From the NCBI GenBank assembly GCA_028290125.1, contig JAQGKM010000137.1:1-9597 (forward strand): a DNA stretch of 9,597 nucleotides. The letters run 5' to 3'. Shown here piece after piece: positions 1 through 6,966 of this stretch; the first letter of the stretch is position 1; every line of letters begins with the position of its first letter. The position numbers and the translations under genes are program-made. This DNA is from Hyphomicrobiales bacterium (lineage in GTDB: Bacteria > Pseudomonadota > Alphaproteobacteria > Rhizobiales > Beijerinckiaceae). Under the pieces are notes generated by a model. The model was not told the origin of the DNA and searched no databases. It saw only the letters and a list, made by a program, of their open reading frames with translations.

Positions 1-908
1 TGCGACGGCGCGGTGTTGAAGTGCTGGTGGAACATCCAGAACGGCGGCACATACATGATGCCGTGGCGCCACGGGATTTCGGTGAACTTCTCGTCGCCTT
101 CATACCACAGCAGCGAATAGCCCTCGCCCGACACCGCATGCACATGCGTGCCGGCGGCGTGACGATGCGCCTTCTTGTAGCGGCCGACGGGAATTTCCGA
201 CGTATGCGAATGCATCGTCGAATCCGCCAGCACGAAGGACACGTTCTTCGAGCCCTTGCCGCGTTCGCCGAGATCGTAAAGCTTGAAGCCGGTCAGGTCG
301 GGGACGAAGTTCGTCTCCCACAGATTCAACTTCGCCTTGCCGTCGCCGCGCACGACTTCAAGATGCTCGCCCTCGCCCTGGAACTGGTTGGCGGCGCCGG
401 CGCGCTCGGGGAACTTGCAGGGATTGTTGAAGATGAAATCTTCGTTGTGATAGAGGTTCAGGCTCAGCGGCGCATCGTTGGTGACGGAAATGCGCGCGGC
501 TTCGCGGCCGGATGAATTGAAGATCTGGTATTCGCAATTCAGCGGCACAGCGAAGAGCGCCTTCGGGCCCCATTCGAACGTGTGCTTCTCGCCCGTCGGC
601 AGCCACACGGTCGTCGAGCCGAAGCCCGACTGCACCATGAAGAACGCCTCGAAGAGATGCTTCACGGGACGCGTCTTCTTGCCCGGCAGAACCTCGATCA
701 GATAGTTCGCCATGAAGTCGCCGCGCCCGTGCGCGTGGTTGAAGCAGCCCTTCGCGTCGTACCAGGCCCAGTCGGACGTTTCGACCGCGAGCAGGTCGAA
801 CCCGAAGTCCTGATGGACAGGCACGTTCTGCTTCGCCACCCAGTCGAGATAGGGTTCAACAAGGTAGCGCCCGTCGAGCTGTTCCTGGGGGGTCGCATTG
901 TCACTCAT
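1..908 (-). CDS. Bicupin (cupin-fold) protein, C-terminus cut by window edge
   Basis: The frame opens at an ATG at 908 and stays open to the left edge, giving 302 residues without a stop; the C-terminus lies outside. An AAGGAG ribosome site sits 6 bases before the ATG. Two beta-rich cupin halves are visible: residues ~75-150 (HLFEAFF, GFGSTTVWLP) and ~225-302. The second half carries the likely metal site: HRH at 248-250, H255 and H257, the SGEGYSLLW strand, then PPFWMFHQHFN at 288-298, with H294 or H296 as the last ligand. Bicupins include gentisate-type dioxygenases, isomerases and non-catalytic binders; I cannot pick among them. There is no signal peptide, so it is cytoplasmic. It starts 33 bases after the binding-protein gene and is probably the last visible gene of the TTT operon. 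I infer that it processes or senses the imported acid. The cupin call is firm; the function is open. Confidence 0.85.
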   Translation of the reverse strand, partial: MSDNATPQEQLDGRYLVEPYLDWVAKQNVPVHQDFGFDLLAVETSDWAWYDAKGCFNHAHGRGDFMANYLIEVLPGKKTRPVKHLFEAFFMVQSGFGSTTVWLPTGEKHTFEWGPKALFAVPLNCEYQIFNSSGREAARISVTNDAPLSLNLYHNEDFIFNNPCKFPERAGAANQFQGEGEHLEVVRGDGKAKLNLWETNFVPDLTGFKLYDLGERGKGSKNVSFVLADSTMHSHTSEIPVGRYKKAHRHAAGTHVHAVSGEGYSLLWYEGDEKFTEIPWRHGIMYVPPFWMFHQHFNTAPS

Positions 909-941
909 CGGGTGCTCCTTGTTGTTGATTGGCCGTGGGTC

Positions 942-1946
942 TTACTTCTTGTCGCTCTTCAAGGCTTCGGCGAGAAGCTGCTTGGTCTCGTCGGACTGGT
1001 TGAGCGCCGTGGCGATGGCTTTCGCGACATCCTCGCCATAAGCCGGTTCGACCGGCCGCTCAAGCTTTTCGGCGCGCGCCTGCAATTCCTTGTCTTCCAT
1101 CGCCTTCTTGTAGGCGCCGATCAGCGCGCCCATGCGGTCGGCCGGAATGCCGGGCGGGCCGGCGGTCAGGCGCGAGATGTCGCCCTGCGATTGCACCAGA
1201 TTGATCAGCCCGAGCGCCTTCGCGTCGGTCACCAGCGAGGCCAGCTGCGGCAGATCCTTGTCGTTCCCGCCGATCTGCGCGATGAAGCGGCCGTAACCGT
1301 TCTCCACGAAGTTCGCGTAGGACGAACGCGACGCGATCGAGCCGATGACTTCGCCGCGCCGCATGGCGAGCTGGTCGTCGGTGCCATTGTAGCCGGTCAG
1401 ATTCTTCACCGGCAATTTCAGCGAATTCGTCAGCATCACGGTCTCGACGTAGGACGCGCTGCCCAGACCCGCGGTCGCAAAGTTCACCGGCGTCTTCTGC
1501 CCGGTGAGATCGGCGAACGACTTGATCGGCGATTGCGCCGCGATGACGATGACGCGGGGGTCGGACGCGGCCTTGCCGATCCAGCTCATCTTCGAGAGGT
1601 CGAACTTCACGCCGTTGGCGTTGATCAGCTGGTTGTAGATGAGGCCCGTGTTGAACGTGCCCAGCGTCAGGCCGTCGGCCTTGGACGCGTAGATCGCGTT
1701 GGTGCCGATGATGTGGCCGGCGCCCGGCATGTTCTTCACCACGAAGGTGGAGCCCGGCAGGTTGCGCTGCATGTATTCGGCGACGAGGCGACCGTAGGAA
1801 TCATAGCCGCCGCCAGGCGCGGTCGCGACGATGTAGTTCACCGTCTTGCCCTTGAAGAAATCGACCGCGTCGTCGGCCATGGCTGCGCCGGCCGTCGCGC
1901 CGAGCGCGAGGCAGGCCGTTCCGAGTTGCTTCCAGATAGTGTTCAT
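942..1946 (-). CDS. tctC: Bug/TctC-family periplasmic solute-binding protein of the TTT operon
   Basis: A 334-residue protein, normal length for the family. A Sec signal peptide (MNTIWKQ, hydrophobic core to residue ~22) ends at AMA, with cleavage likely after A24. The mature part starts with the family's FFKGKTV strand, then GGGYD at 45-49, NLPGS at 62-66 and NMPGAG at 72-77, which shape the ligand pocket. Two ATGs are adjacent; the second (1946) is chosen because GGAGG lies 5 bases before it but only 2 before the first (1949). In this family the protein traps a carboxylate in the periplasm and delivers it to TctAB. It sits 42 bases after tctB, so it is the natural partner. Unlike the other two Bug proteins here, it lacks cysteines at the two positions they share (sequence there reads PRVIVIAA and GEVIGSIAS). 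The symbol denotes the family; the substrate need not be a tricarboxylate. Confidence 0.93.
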   Translation of the reverse strand: MNTIWKQLGTACLALGATAGAAMADDAVDFFKGKTVNYIVATAPGGGYDSYGRLVAEYMQRNLPGSTFVVKNMPGAGHIIGTNAIYASKADGLTLGTFNTGLIYNQLINANGVKFDLSKMSWIGKAASDPRVIVIAAQSPIKSFADLTGQKTPVNFATAGLGSASYVETVMLTNSLKLPVKNLTGYNGTDDQLAMRRGEVIGSIASRSSYANFVENGYGRFIAQIGGNDKDLPQLASLVTDAKALGLINLVQSQGDISRLTAGPPGIPADRMGALIGAYKKAMEDKELQARAEKLERPVEPAYGEDVAKAIATALNQSDETKQLLAEALKSDKK

Positions 1947-1950
1947 CATT

Positions 1951-1956
1951 TCCTCC
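1951..1956 (-). promoter_or_regulatory. Ribosome binding site deciding the start of the Bug gene at 1946
   Basis: On the minus strand GGAGGA is followed by A and then two consecutive ATGs. The spacing from GGAGG is 2 bases to the first ATG and 5 to the second, so the second is the likelier start. The difference is one methionine. Confidence 0.7.
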
Positions 1957-1988
1957 AGACGCGCTGTGTCGCGCTTGTCGTGTGCGGG

Positions 1989-2540
1989 TCAGCCCGCGAT
2001 ACGATCCATGACGAGGCTCGTGAGCGCGCCCGGATAGAGCACGACGCCGAGTCCCTTGGCGAAGATGAGGTAGAACGCGACGGATGCAATTCCCGATAGC
2101 GTGAGCGTGCGCTTCCATGTCGCATGCGCCCGTTCGCGCAGGAACGCGACCAGGAACACCGGAATGGCGGCGTAGAAACCAAACAGCAGAACGCCGCCGA
2201 TGAAGCCGAGGAAATAGACCCACGTCAGCACTTCGCGACGGACCATCTCCTTCTCGTCGTGCGGCGCATCGATGACTTCGGCATGGCCGAACTCGACGCT
2301 GTGCCCGACCAGTTTGGCGGCCTTTTCCTGCGCTTCCTGCATCTCGTCCTTCTCGGCCTTGACGACGAGTGGCCGGCGGAAGTCGATCCCGATCTGCAAC
2401 AGGCAGAGCAGGATGCCGGGGATGCCGATGGTGAGCGGCATGAAGCGCGCACCCTCGGGATAGGTGATCGCCGTGCCGACCATGATGGCGAACACGGCCA
2501 GCATGAAGACGGTCATGGCCTGGCGCGAAATCATGCTCAT
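1989..2540 (-). CDS. tctB: TTT transporter small membrane subunit, TctB family
   Basis: A 183-residue hydrophobic protein, typical of TctB (150-190). Hydrophobic segments lie at ~8-25, 33-50, 104-134 (long, possibly two helices) and 147-163. A charged cytoplasmic-looking stretch rich in E and K at ~61-103 separates the helix pairs. TctB is the poorly conserved four-helix partner of TctA in the inner membrane. The identification rests on this layout, the YPEGARFMP motif after the first helix, the GxxLYPGALTS ending, and the position between tctA and a Bug gene. The start at 2540 gives an ATGA overlap with the tctA stop, implying translational coupling; a weak AGGTG lies upstream. An in-frame ATG at 2534 is an alternative. 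The same frame stays open upstream to 2807, but that stretch lies over tctA and is not coding. Confidence 0.9.
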   Translation of the reverse strand: MSMISRQAMTVFMLAVFAIMVGTAITYPEGARFMPLTIGIPGILLCLLQIGIDFRRPLVVKAEKDEMQEAQEKAAKLVGHSVEFGHAEVIDAPHDEKEMVRREVLTWVYFLGFIGGVLLFGFYAAIPVFLVAFLRERAHATWKRTLTLSGIASVAFYLIFAKGLGVVLYPGALTSLVMDRIAG

Positions 2541-4048
2541 GCGGACACCTGCGTCGGATCGAAAGCGGGGGGCTTGCGGCTGCGGTAAATGGCGAAGGCG
2601 ATGGTCGCGACGATCATGCCGATGAGCACGAGCGACAGCGGCCGGGTGAAGAAGGACATTCCCCACAGATCGAGCGCCTTGTGGAGCGATTCCTCCGCGA
2701 TGCGGCCAAGCACGAGGCCGATGACGAACGGCGCGCGCGGCCAGTTCGCCCGCAGCAGCGCGTAGCCGATCATGCTCATGCCGACGAGGATCAGCAGGTT
2801 CTCCCACTGGCCTTCATTCACATAGGCGCCGATGACGACGAGCACGATGATGAAGGGCACCAGCATGGTGGCGTTGATGAAGGTCAGCACCGCGACCCAG
2901 CGCGTGATGAACAGCAGGAACGTCACGGCGATGAGATTGCCGACGACGAGCGCCCAGATCAGCGTCCAGACGAGATCGAGATGCTGGGTGATCATCGCGG
3001 GGCCCGGCTGGATGCCGAGGATGAGGAAGGCGCCCATCATCACCGCCATGCCGGACGAACCCGGGATACCGAAGAACAGCGTCGGCAGGAGCGAGCCGCC
3101 CTCCTTCGCGTTCGACGCGGTCTCGGGCGCGATGACGCCCTCGACGGCGCCGTGGCCGAAGCGCTCGGGCGTCTTGGACGATTGCACCGCATGGCCATAG
3201 CAGAGCCACGCCGCAGCCGAACCGCCGAGGCCCGGCACCATGCCGATGAGCGCGCCGATGATCGAGGTGCGCAGCGCGAGGAACCAGTGGCGCGGCACGT
3301 CGAGCACGCCGTTGAACACCTGGCGGTAGGAGAACTTGACGTTGTCCATCGAGATGGCGGCGATCGAGCCGCCCTTCACCGCGAGCGTGATCATCTCGGG
3401 CACGGCGAACAGCGCCAGCACGCAGGTGACGAGGCTGATGCCGTCCCACAGGAACAGGTTGTCGCCGGCGAAGCGCGCGGTGCCGGTCTGCGGGTCCATG
3501 CCCACGGTGGCGAGCATCATGCCGAACAGGCCGACGATCATGCCCTTGAAGATGTTCTCGCCGCCCGCCAGGAAGGCGATGAAGGTGATGCCGAGGATCG
3601 CCAGCAGGAAGAATTCCGCCGGCGAGAAGGCCAGCACGATCGGCTCCAGCACCGGGATCATGATCGCGAAGACGATTGCGCCGATGATGCCGCCGACGCC
3701 CGAGGCCGTGATGCTGGCGCCGAGCGCCCTGCCCGCCTCGCCCTTCTTGGCCATCGGATAGCCGTCGATCGTGGTGGCGGCGTCGTCGCCGTCGCCCGGC
3801 ACGCCGAACATGATGGAGGAGATCTGGCCCGACGTGCCGTTGACCGCGTGCATCGTGAGCAGGAAGACGGCGCCCTGCGTCATGTCCATGCCGAACACGA
3901 AAGGGATCGCCAGCGCAATCGACAGGCGCCCGCCGATGCCCGGGGTCGCGCCGACCACAAGGCCGATCAGCACAGCGATCAGCATCAGTCCCATCGTCTG
4001 CGGATTGGACAGCAGGTCGCCGAGCGCCCTGAACATCACGTCAATCAT
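2537..4048 (-). CDS. tctA: TTT transporter large permease subunit, TctA family
   Basis: A 503-residue integral inner-membrane protein, the family's usual length, with about a dozen hydrophobic segments. TctA is an internal duplication, and both halves show it: GATPGIGG at 33-40 and GMVPGLGGSAAAW at 269-281. Other family motifs are FGVPGDGDDAATTIDGYPMA at 81-100, KKGEAGRALG at 101-110, GMDPQTGTARF at 183-193, NAKEGGSLLPTLFFGIPGSSG at 313-333 and LILGIQPGP at 342-350. TctA forms the translocation path for Bug-delivered carboxylates, powered by an ion gradient. The start at 4048 is chosen because GGGAGGA lies 6 bases upstream; a GTG six codons earlier (4066) is in frame but would put that ribosome site inside the gene. 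It is the first gene of the operon and overlaps tctB by 4 bases. Confidence 0.96.
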   Translation of the reverse strand: MIDVMFRALGDLLSNPQTMGLMLIAVLIGLVVGATPGIGGRLSIALAIPFVFGMDMTQGAVFLLTMHAVNGTSGQISSIMFGVPGDGDDAATTIDGYPMAKKGEAGRALGASITASGVGGIIGAIVFAIMIPVLEPIVLAFSPAEFFLLAILGITFIAFLAGGENIFKGMIVGLFGMMLATVGMDPQTGTARFAGDNLFLWDGISLVTCVLALFAVPEMITLAVKGGSIAAISMDNVKFSYRQVFNGVLDVPRHWFLALRTSIIGALIGMVPGLGGSAAAWLCYGHAVQSSKTPERFGHGAVEGVIAPETASNAKEGGSLLPTLFFGIPGSSGMAVMMGAFLILGIQPGPAMITQHLDLVWTLIWALVVGNLIAVTFLLFITRWVAVLTFINATMLVPFIIVLVVIGAYVNEGQWENLLILVGMSMIGYALLRANWPRAPFVIGLVLGRIAEESLHKALDLWGMSFFTRPLSLVLIGMIVATIAFAIYRSRKPPAFDPTQVSA

Positions 4049-4053
4049 GCACT

Positions 4054-4060
4054 TCCTCCC
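4054..4060 (-). promoter_or_regulatory. Ribosome binding site deciding the tctA start
   Basis: GGGAGGA on the minus strand sits at ideal spacing from the ATG at 4048. This argues against the longer GTG start at 4066. Confidence 0.8.
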
Positions 4061-4128
4061 GGACACGGGTCGCGCCCGCTTTTTCCGTTCTTCCGCTTAG
4101 ACTAAAGTCACAGCGCAGGTCACGTAAA

Positions 4129-4157
4129 TTGAAAGGTTTGTAAGCCAGCTACAAAAT
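4129..4157 (+). promoter_or_regulatory. Predicted sigma70-like promoter of the LysR gene
   Basis: TTGAAA (4129-4134, five of six matches to TTGACA) is followed after exactly 17 bases by CAAAAT (4152-4157, four of six to TATAAT). Transcription would start near 4164, about 30 bases before the ATG at 4193. It has not been tested experimentally. Confidence 0.55.
4137..4155. promoter_or_regulatory. Candidate LysR-family operator (19-bp dyad)
   Basis: TTTGTA, 7 bases, TACAAA is a perfect 6+6 inverted repeat. Its size and A+T-rich arms resemble LysR recognition sites, though it does not fit the T-N11-A form exactly. It covers the spacer and most of the -10 box of the predicted regulator promoter, so binding there would block that promoter. 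Confidence 0.55.
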
Positions 4158-4192
4158 CGCTTAACCTGCGGCCCACAACGGAGCCGCACGCG

Positions 4193-5056
4193 ATGCGCAT
4201 CGAGGATCTGGACTTCGCCAAGCTGCGCGCGTTTCAGCTCGTGGCCACCCACGGCACGCTCGGCGCGGCCGCGACGCAGCTCGGCCTGACGATCCCGGCG
4301 ATCTCGGCCAAGCTGAAGCGGCTGGACGAGGTGCTGGGCGTGCCGCTGTTCAAGCGGTTGCCCAATGGGCTCACCCTGACTCCGGCCGGCGAACGTTTTC
4401 TGCGCGACCTCACCCCGTTGCTGCACGACGCCGAGCAGGCGATGGCGCGCGTCCAGGCGCCCGACAATGCACATTCGGAGGAGACCGGGCGCATCACGGT
4501 GGCGATCGGCGGCGACTATGCCGATTTCTTCGTGCCGCGCATGCATTCCTTCCTGTCGGAATTTCCCCGCGTCGAACTGTCGATGCGCGTGGCGCGGCGC
4601 TCGGATTCGCTCGCCGCCCTGCAGGCCGGCAAGGCCGATTTCTGCATGGGCGTCTTTCCGCGCCTGCCGCAAGGCATCGCCGCGAAAGTCGTGGCGCGCA
4701 CGACGCTGTCGCTGATCGGCCGCACCGAGGCGGAGGCCGAGGCGGAGATCGTCGAGGGGCGACGCCTCATCATCGCGCCGCGCGGCACGGCGCTGCGTCA
4801 GGTGCTGCGCCAGTCGCCCCATATGGAAGGCCGCCCCAACGTGCTCGAATGTCCGACTTGCGCGACGGCGCTCGATCTCGTGCGGCTGGGCTCGGGTCCT
4901 GCCATCGTCCACACGATGTGCGCGCCGCGCGGCGGCGAACTCTATGCCCGCGACCTCGGCGACCGTCACGGCTTGATGCAGGTCGTCGTCGCCTACCGCC
5001 GCGGCGCCTTGCGGACGCGCGCGGCGGAGGCGTTTTACGAACACGTCACGCGTTAG
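4193..5056 (+). CDS. LysR-type transcriptional regulator, likely controller of the tct operon
   Basis: A 287-residue protein, slightly short for the ~300-residue family. Residues 1-65 form the winged helix-turn-helix: LDFAKLRAFQLVATHGTLGAA, then LGLTIPAISAKLKRLDEVLG with the recognition helix, then PLFKRLPNGLTLTPAGERF. A linker helix follows to ~90, and the rest is the periplasmic-binding-protein-like effector domain, opening with GRITVAIGGDYADFFVPRM. The ATG at 4193 has GGAG 9 bases upstream. It is divergent from tctA and shares a short control region with it, the standard sign that it regulates its neighbour; the transported acid or a product may be the co-inducer (inference). Its stop codon overlaps the end of the convergent Bug gene by 4 bases. 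The family call is secure; the target is inferred. Confidence 0.95.
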   Translation: MRIEDLDFAKLRAFQLVATHGTLGAAATQLGLTIPAISAKLKRLDEVLGVPLFKRLPNGLTLTPAGERFLRDLTPLLHDAEQAMARVQAPDNAHSEETGRITVAIGGDYADFFVPRMHSFLSEFPRVELSMRVARRSDSLAALQAGKADFCMGVFPRLPQGIAAKVVARTTLSLIGRTEAEAEAEIVEGRRLIIAPRGTALRQVLRQSPHMEGRPNVLECPTCATALDLVRLGSGPAIVHTMCAPRGGELYARDLGDRHGLMQVVVAYRRGALRTRAAEAFYEHVTR

Positions 5057-6114
5057 GAGCGCGTGTCGAGCAGCAGGCGCGTCTTTTCGCGCACCTCGGG
5101 CGGCGTCGCATAGAAGCGCTCGACGAGCCCCTCGATTTCGGACGGCGGCATGTAGCTGATGTCGCTCTGCGTCTTTTCCGCTTCGGTCAGAAACTGCGGA
5201 TCCGCAAGCACTTCCTTGAACGCCTTGCGCAGAGCCGCAAGCCGGTCGGCCGGTACGCCCGGCGTCGTGATGAACGGGCGCCCGAAGATCCACGGACCGA
5301 ACACCAGCTCCATCATCTGCTTCTGCTCGGGCGTCTTGGCGAGATCGAAAGCGTTCTTCACGCCCGGCAGATCGGGATGATTGCGCAGCGACGTCTGCAA
5401 CAGCACATGGATTTCGCCGCGCTGGATCTGCGGCCACAGACGCGCCTTCAACGTCGTGACGTTGAGCCCGCACATGCCGTCCGCCTCGCCGGCTTCCGCC
5501 GCGTTCATTGCATTGGCGAGGCCCGGATAGCCGGTGACGATGTTCCACTTCCAGCCCATCATGCTCTTCAGCGTGATGGCGTCGAGCGTCGAGCCGGACG
5601 ATGGCCCGATGCCCGCGACCATCAATTCGCGCTTGGCGCCCGCGAGCTTCTCGACATCGGTGATGCCCGACGCCTTCCAGAATGCGCAGGTCGAAATCTC
5701 CGAATTGGCGGAGCCGAGCCAGACGAACTTGCGCGAGTCCCACTTCGCCACTTCGGGCGTCAGGAACGGCGCCGTCGTCATCACCGGATTGATGATGCCG
5801 AGTTGCGTGCCATCCTTCGCCGCGACATTGACGAGGTAATTCACCTGCTGAATGCCGCCGGCGCCGGGCATGTTCTTCACGATGATCGTGGGCGTGCCGG
5901 GCAGGTAGGAGGTCATGTGGCGCGCGACGAGGCGACCGTAGAGATCGAAGCCGCCGCCCGCCGAAGAGCCGACATAGATCGACACTTCCTTGCCGCGATA
6001 GAAATCAGCAACGGGATCGGCGATGGCGGATGTGCTGGCGAATGCAGCGACGAATCCGAAGACATATGCGCCAATGCGGGTCTTCTTGAATGCGCTTTGG
6101 GCAGGATAAGCCAT
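5053..6114 (-). CDS. Orphan Bug/TctC-family periplasmic solute-binding protein
   Basis: A 353-residue protein. The signal peptide has basic residues at 10-13, a hydrophobic stretch at ~15-30 and probable cleavage after SAIA (residue 32). The mature part shows the family pattern: FYRGKEV at 38-44, GGGFDLYGR at 53-61, YLPGTP at 70-75, NMPGAG at 81-86 and KDGTQLG at 100-106. Two cysteines, C143 (STCAF) and C215 (DGMCGL), match cysteine positions in the third Bug protein of this window but not in the one from the tct operon. No tctA or tctB lies beside it, so it may feed the neighbouring TctAB or one elsewhere in the genome, or act as an extracytoplasmic ligand sensor; all three are known for this family. 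The start has GGAGG at 5-base spacing, inside a hairpin. It is convergent with the LysR gene. Confidence 0.93.
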   Translation of the reverse strand: MAYPAQSAFKKTRIGAYVFGFVAAFASTSAIADPVADFYRGKEVSIYVGSSAGGGFDLYGRLVARHMTSYLPGTPTIIVKNMPGAGGIQQVNYLVNVAAKDGTQLGIINPVMTTAPFLTPEVAKWDSRKFVWLGSANSEISTCAFWKASGITDVEKLAGAKRELMVAGIGPSSGSTLDAITLKSMMGWKWNIVTGYPGLANAMNAAEAGEADGMCGLNVTTLKARLWPQIQRGEIHVLLQTSLRNHPDLPGVKNAFDLAKTPEQKQMMELVFGPWIFGRPFITTPGVPADRLAALRKAFKEVLADPQFLTEAEKTQSDISYMPPSEIEGLVERFYATPPEVREKTRLLLDTRS

Positions 6115-6119
6115 GGAAG

Positions 6120-6144
6120 CCTCCGGAGGTTTGCGCTCCGGAGG
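6120..6144 (-). promoter_or_regulatory. Hairpin that contains the ribosome binding site of the orphan Bug gene
   Basis: CCTCCGGAG (6120-6128), a 7-base loop and CTCCGGAGG (6136-6144) form a perfect 9-bp, very GC-rich stem. Read on the minus strand, the 3' arm ends in the GGAGG that lies 5 bases before the ATG at 6114, so the folded RNA would hide it. Read on the plus strand, the same stem is followed by G and five T (6145-6150), which resembles an intrinsic terminator, but no plus-strand gene ends nearby. The core CTCCGGAGG also occurs twice as a 15-base tandem repeat. Confidence 0.6.
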
Positions 6145-6193
6145 GTTTTTGCAAGCGATGTGCCAGCGTAGAGACTTGCGGCGACGACCTGCG

Positions 6194-6949
6194 TCAGCAG
6201 CCGCGGCAGATCGAGTTGACGGCCTTTGAATTGTCCGTCGACAGTCGGCGATCGGTCGCCGCAGCCGGATCGGCCTCTGCGCTCGACTTCTCGCAGGCCG
6301 AGACCTGCGACGACGGATAGGCCGCGCGGTTGCCCAGGATGCTCTCGCACTGGGCCGCGTTGCGCGAACGTGCGCCCGCGTCCTGACCGGAGCCCGACAC
6401 CGCCGGATTGCCGGTCTGCAAATTCGATTGCCCGGATGCCGCCGCGCCCGACCGATTCGCGCCCGTGCCGACCTGCTGGTTCTGGTTGCTTTGCAGCTGG
6501 TTGTTCAGGCCGCCGGGAGATGTCGGCGCGCCGCCGGTCGCCGGCGCATTCGCGCCATCAGTGCCCGCCGTGCCGGAGCCGACGCCGGCGCCCATGGTCG
6601 GGCCGCTGGTCGACGTGCCGGGCACCGAGCCGACAGGTCCGCCCGCGCCCGTGCTCGACAGCGAGCCTGCGCCCGTGCCGGTCCCGGCTGCGCCGGGGTT
6701 CGTGCCGGAGGCGCTGCCCGAAACGCCACCTGATGCGCCGCCAGTCGTGGCCGCGCCGCCCGTCGACGCGCCGCCGGAGGAGGCCCCGCCGGAGGATGCG
6801 CCGCCAGCCGAGCCGCCGCCGGCAGACCCGCCGCCCCCACCGCCGCCACCGCCACCACCGCCGCCCGATTGCGCGAGCGCCGCGCCGCCGAGCGCCAGCA
6901 TCAGGGAAAGCGCCAATGCATTCGTCGTCTTCAAAGCTCTGCTTTTCAT
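6194..6949 (-). CDS. Secreted glycine/serine/alanine-rich protein with a cysteine-containing C-terminus
   Basis: I do not recognise a family. The 251-residue product opens with a clear Sec signal peptide (MKSRALK, then a leucine/alanine-rich core, ALA at 24-26). Then come 13 consecutive glycines at ~29-41 and a long low-complexity stretch of SAGG, ASSGG and TGGA-type repeats to ~150, followed by an Asn/Gln-rich segment (LNNQLQSNQNQQ). The last ~55 residues look different, with four cysteines (C201, C219, C248, C251), possibly two disulfides. The glycine codons are mixed (GGC, GGT, GGG), so the protein sequence, not just a DNA repeat, appears to be kept. AAGGA lies 6 bases before the ATG. It follows the membrane-protein gene by 17 bases, so it probably belongs to that operon. 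A cell-surface or periplasmic structural role is a guess. Confidence 0.8.
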   Translation of the reverse strand: MKSRALKTTNALALSLMLALGGAALAQSGGGGGGGGGGGGGSAGGGSAGGASSGGASSGGASTGGAATTGGASGGVSGSASGTNPGAAGTGTGAGSLSSTGAGGPVGSVPGTSTSGPTMGAGVGSGTAGTDGANAPATGGAPTSPGGLNNQLQSNQNQQVGTGANRSGAAASGQSNLQTGNPAVSGSGQDAGARSRNAAQCESILGNRAAYPSSQVSACEKSSAEADPAAATDRRLSTDNSKAVNSICRGC

Positions 6950-6966
6950 GACTTGTCCTTCTGCGT

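Larger units (their letters stand above)
4049..4192. promoter_or_regulatory. Divergent control region between the tct operon and its LysR-type regulator
   Basis: These 144 bases hold no gene and are clearly more A+T-rich than the flanks in their centre. This is the classic arrangement in which a LysR regulator represses its own gene and activates the divergent operon. Inside are a plus-strand sigma70-like promoter (4129-4157), a dyad at 4137-4155, a small perfect dyad TTAG-A-CTAA at 4097-4105, and a 7-bp inverted repeat CGCAGGT (4114-4120) / ACCTGCG (4164-4170) bracketing the main dyad. For the minus strand only a poor promoter is visible: TTTACG (4123-4128), 16 bases, TTTAGT (4101-4106). A weak promoter would suit an operon needing an activator. 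Confidence 0.75.

Noticed and set aside
582..2099. 505-codon open frame on the plus strand opposite tctB and the first Bug gene
   Set aside because: It lies antisense to well-supported family members, and its product is arginine-rich with no recognisable domain. Long antisense frames are expected with strong GC third-position bias.
2681..4105. 474-codon open frame on the plus strand opposite tctA
   Set aside because: Its His/Asp/Glu/Arg-rich translation mirrors the hydrophobic codons of tctA. There is no ribosome site and no family resemblance.
4097..5743. 548-codon open frame on the minus strand across the LysR gene and into the second Bug gene
   Set aside because: It spans two genes in opposite orientations and the divergent control region; composition is typical of a shadow frame.
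6120..6150. Intrinsic terminator for the glycine-rich gene
   Set aside because: The T run follows the stem only on the plus strand, whereas that gene is transcribed on the minus strand, where the stem is followed by CTTCC and the next ATG.
4849..6171. 440-codon open frame on the plus strand across the end of the LysR gene and the second Bug gene
   Set aside because: It covers the Bug gene antisense and crosses the LysR end out of frame. The product is low in hydrophobic core and matches nothing known to me.
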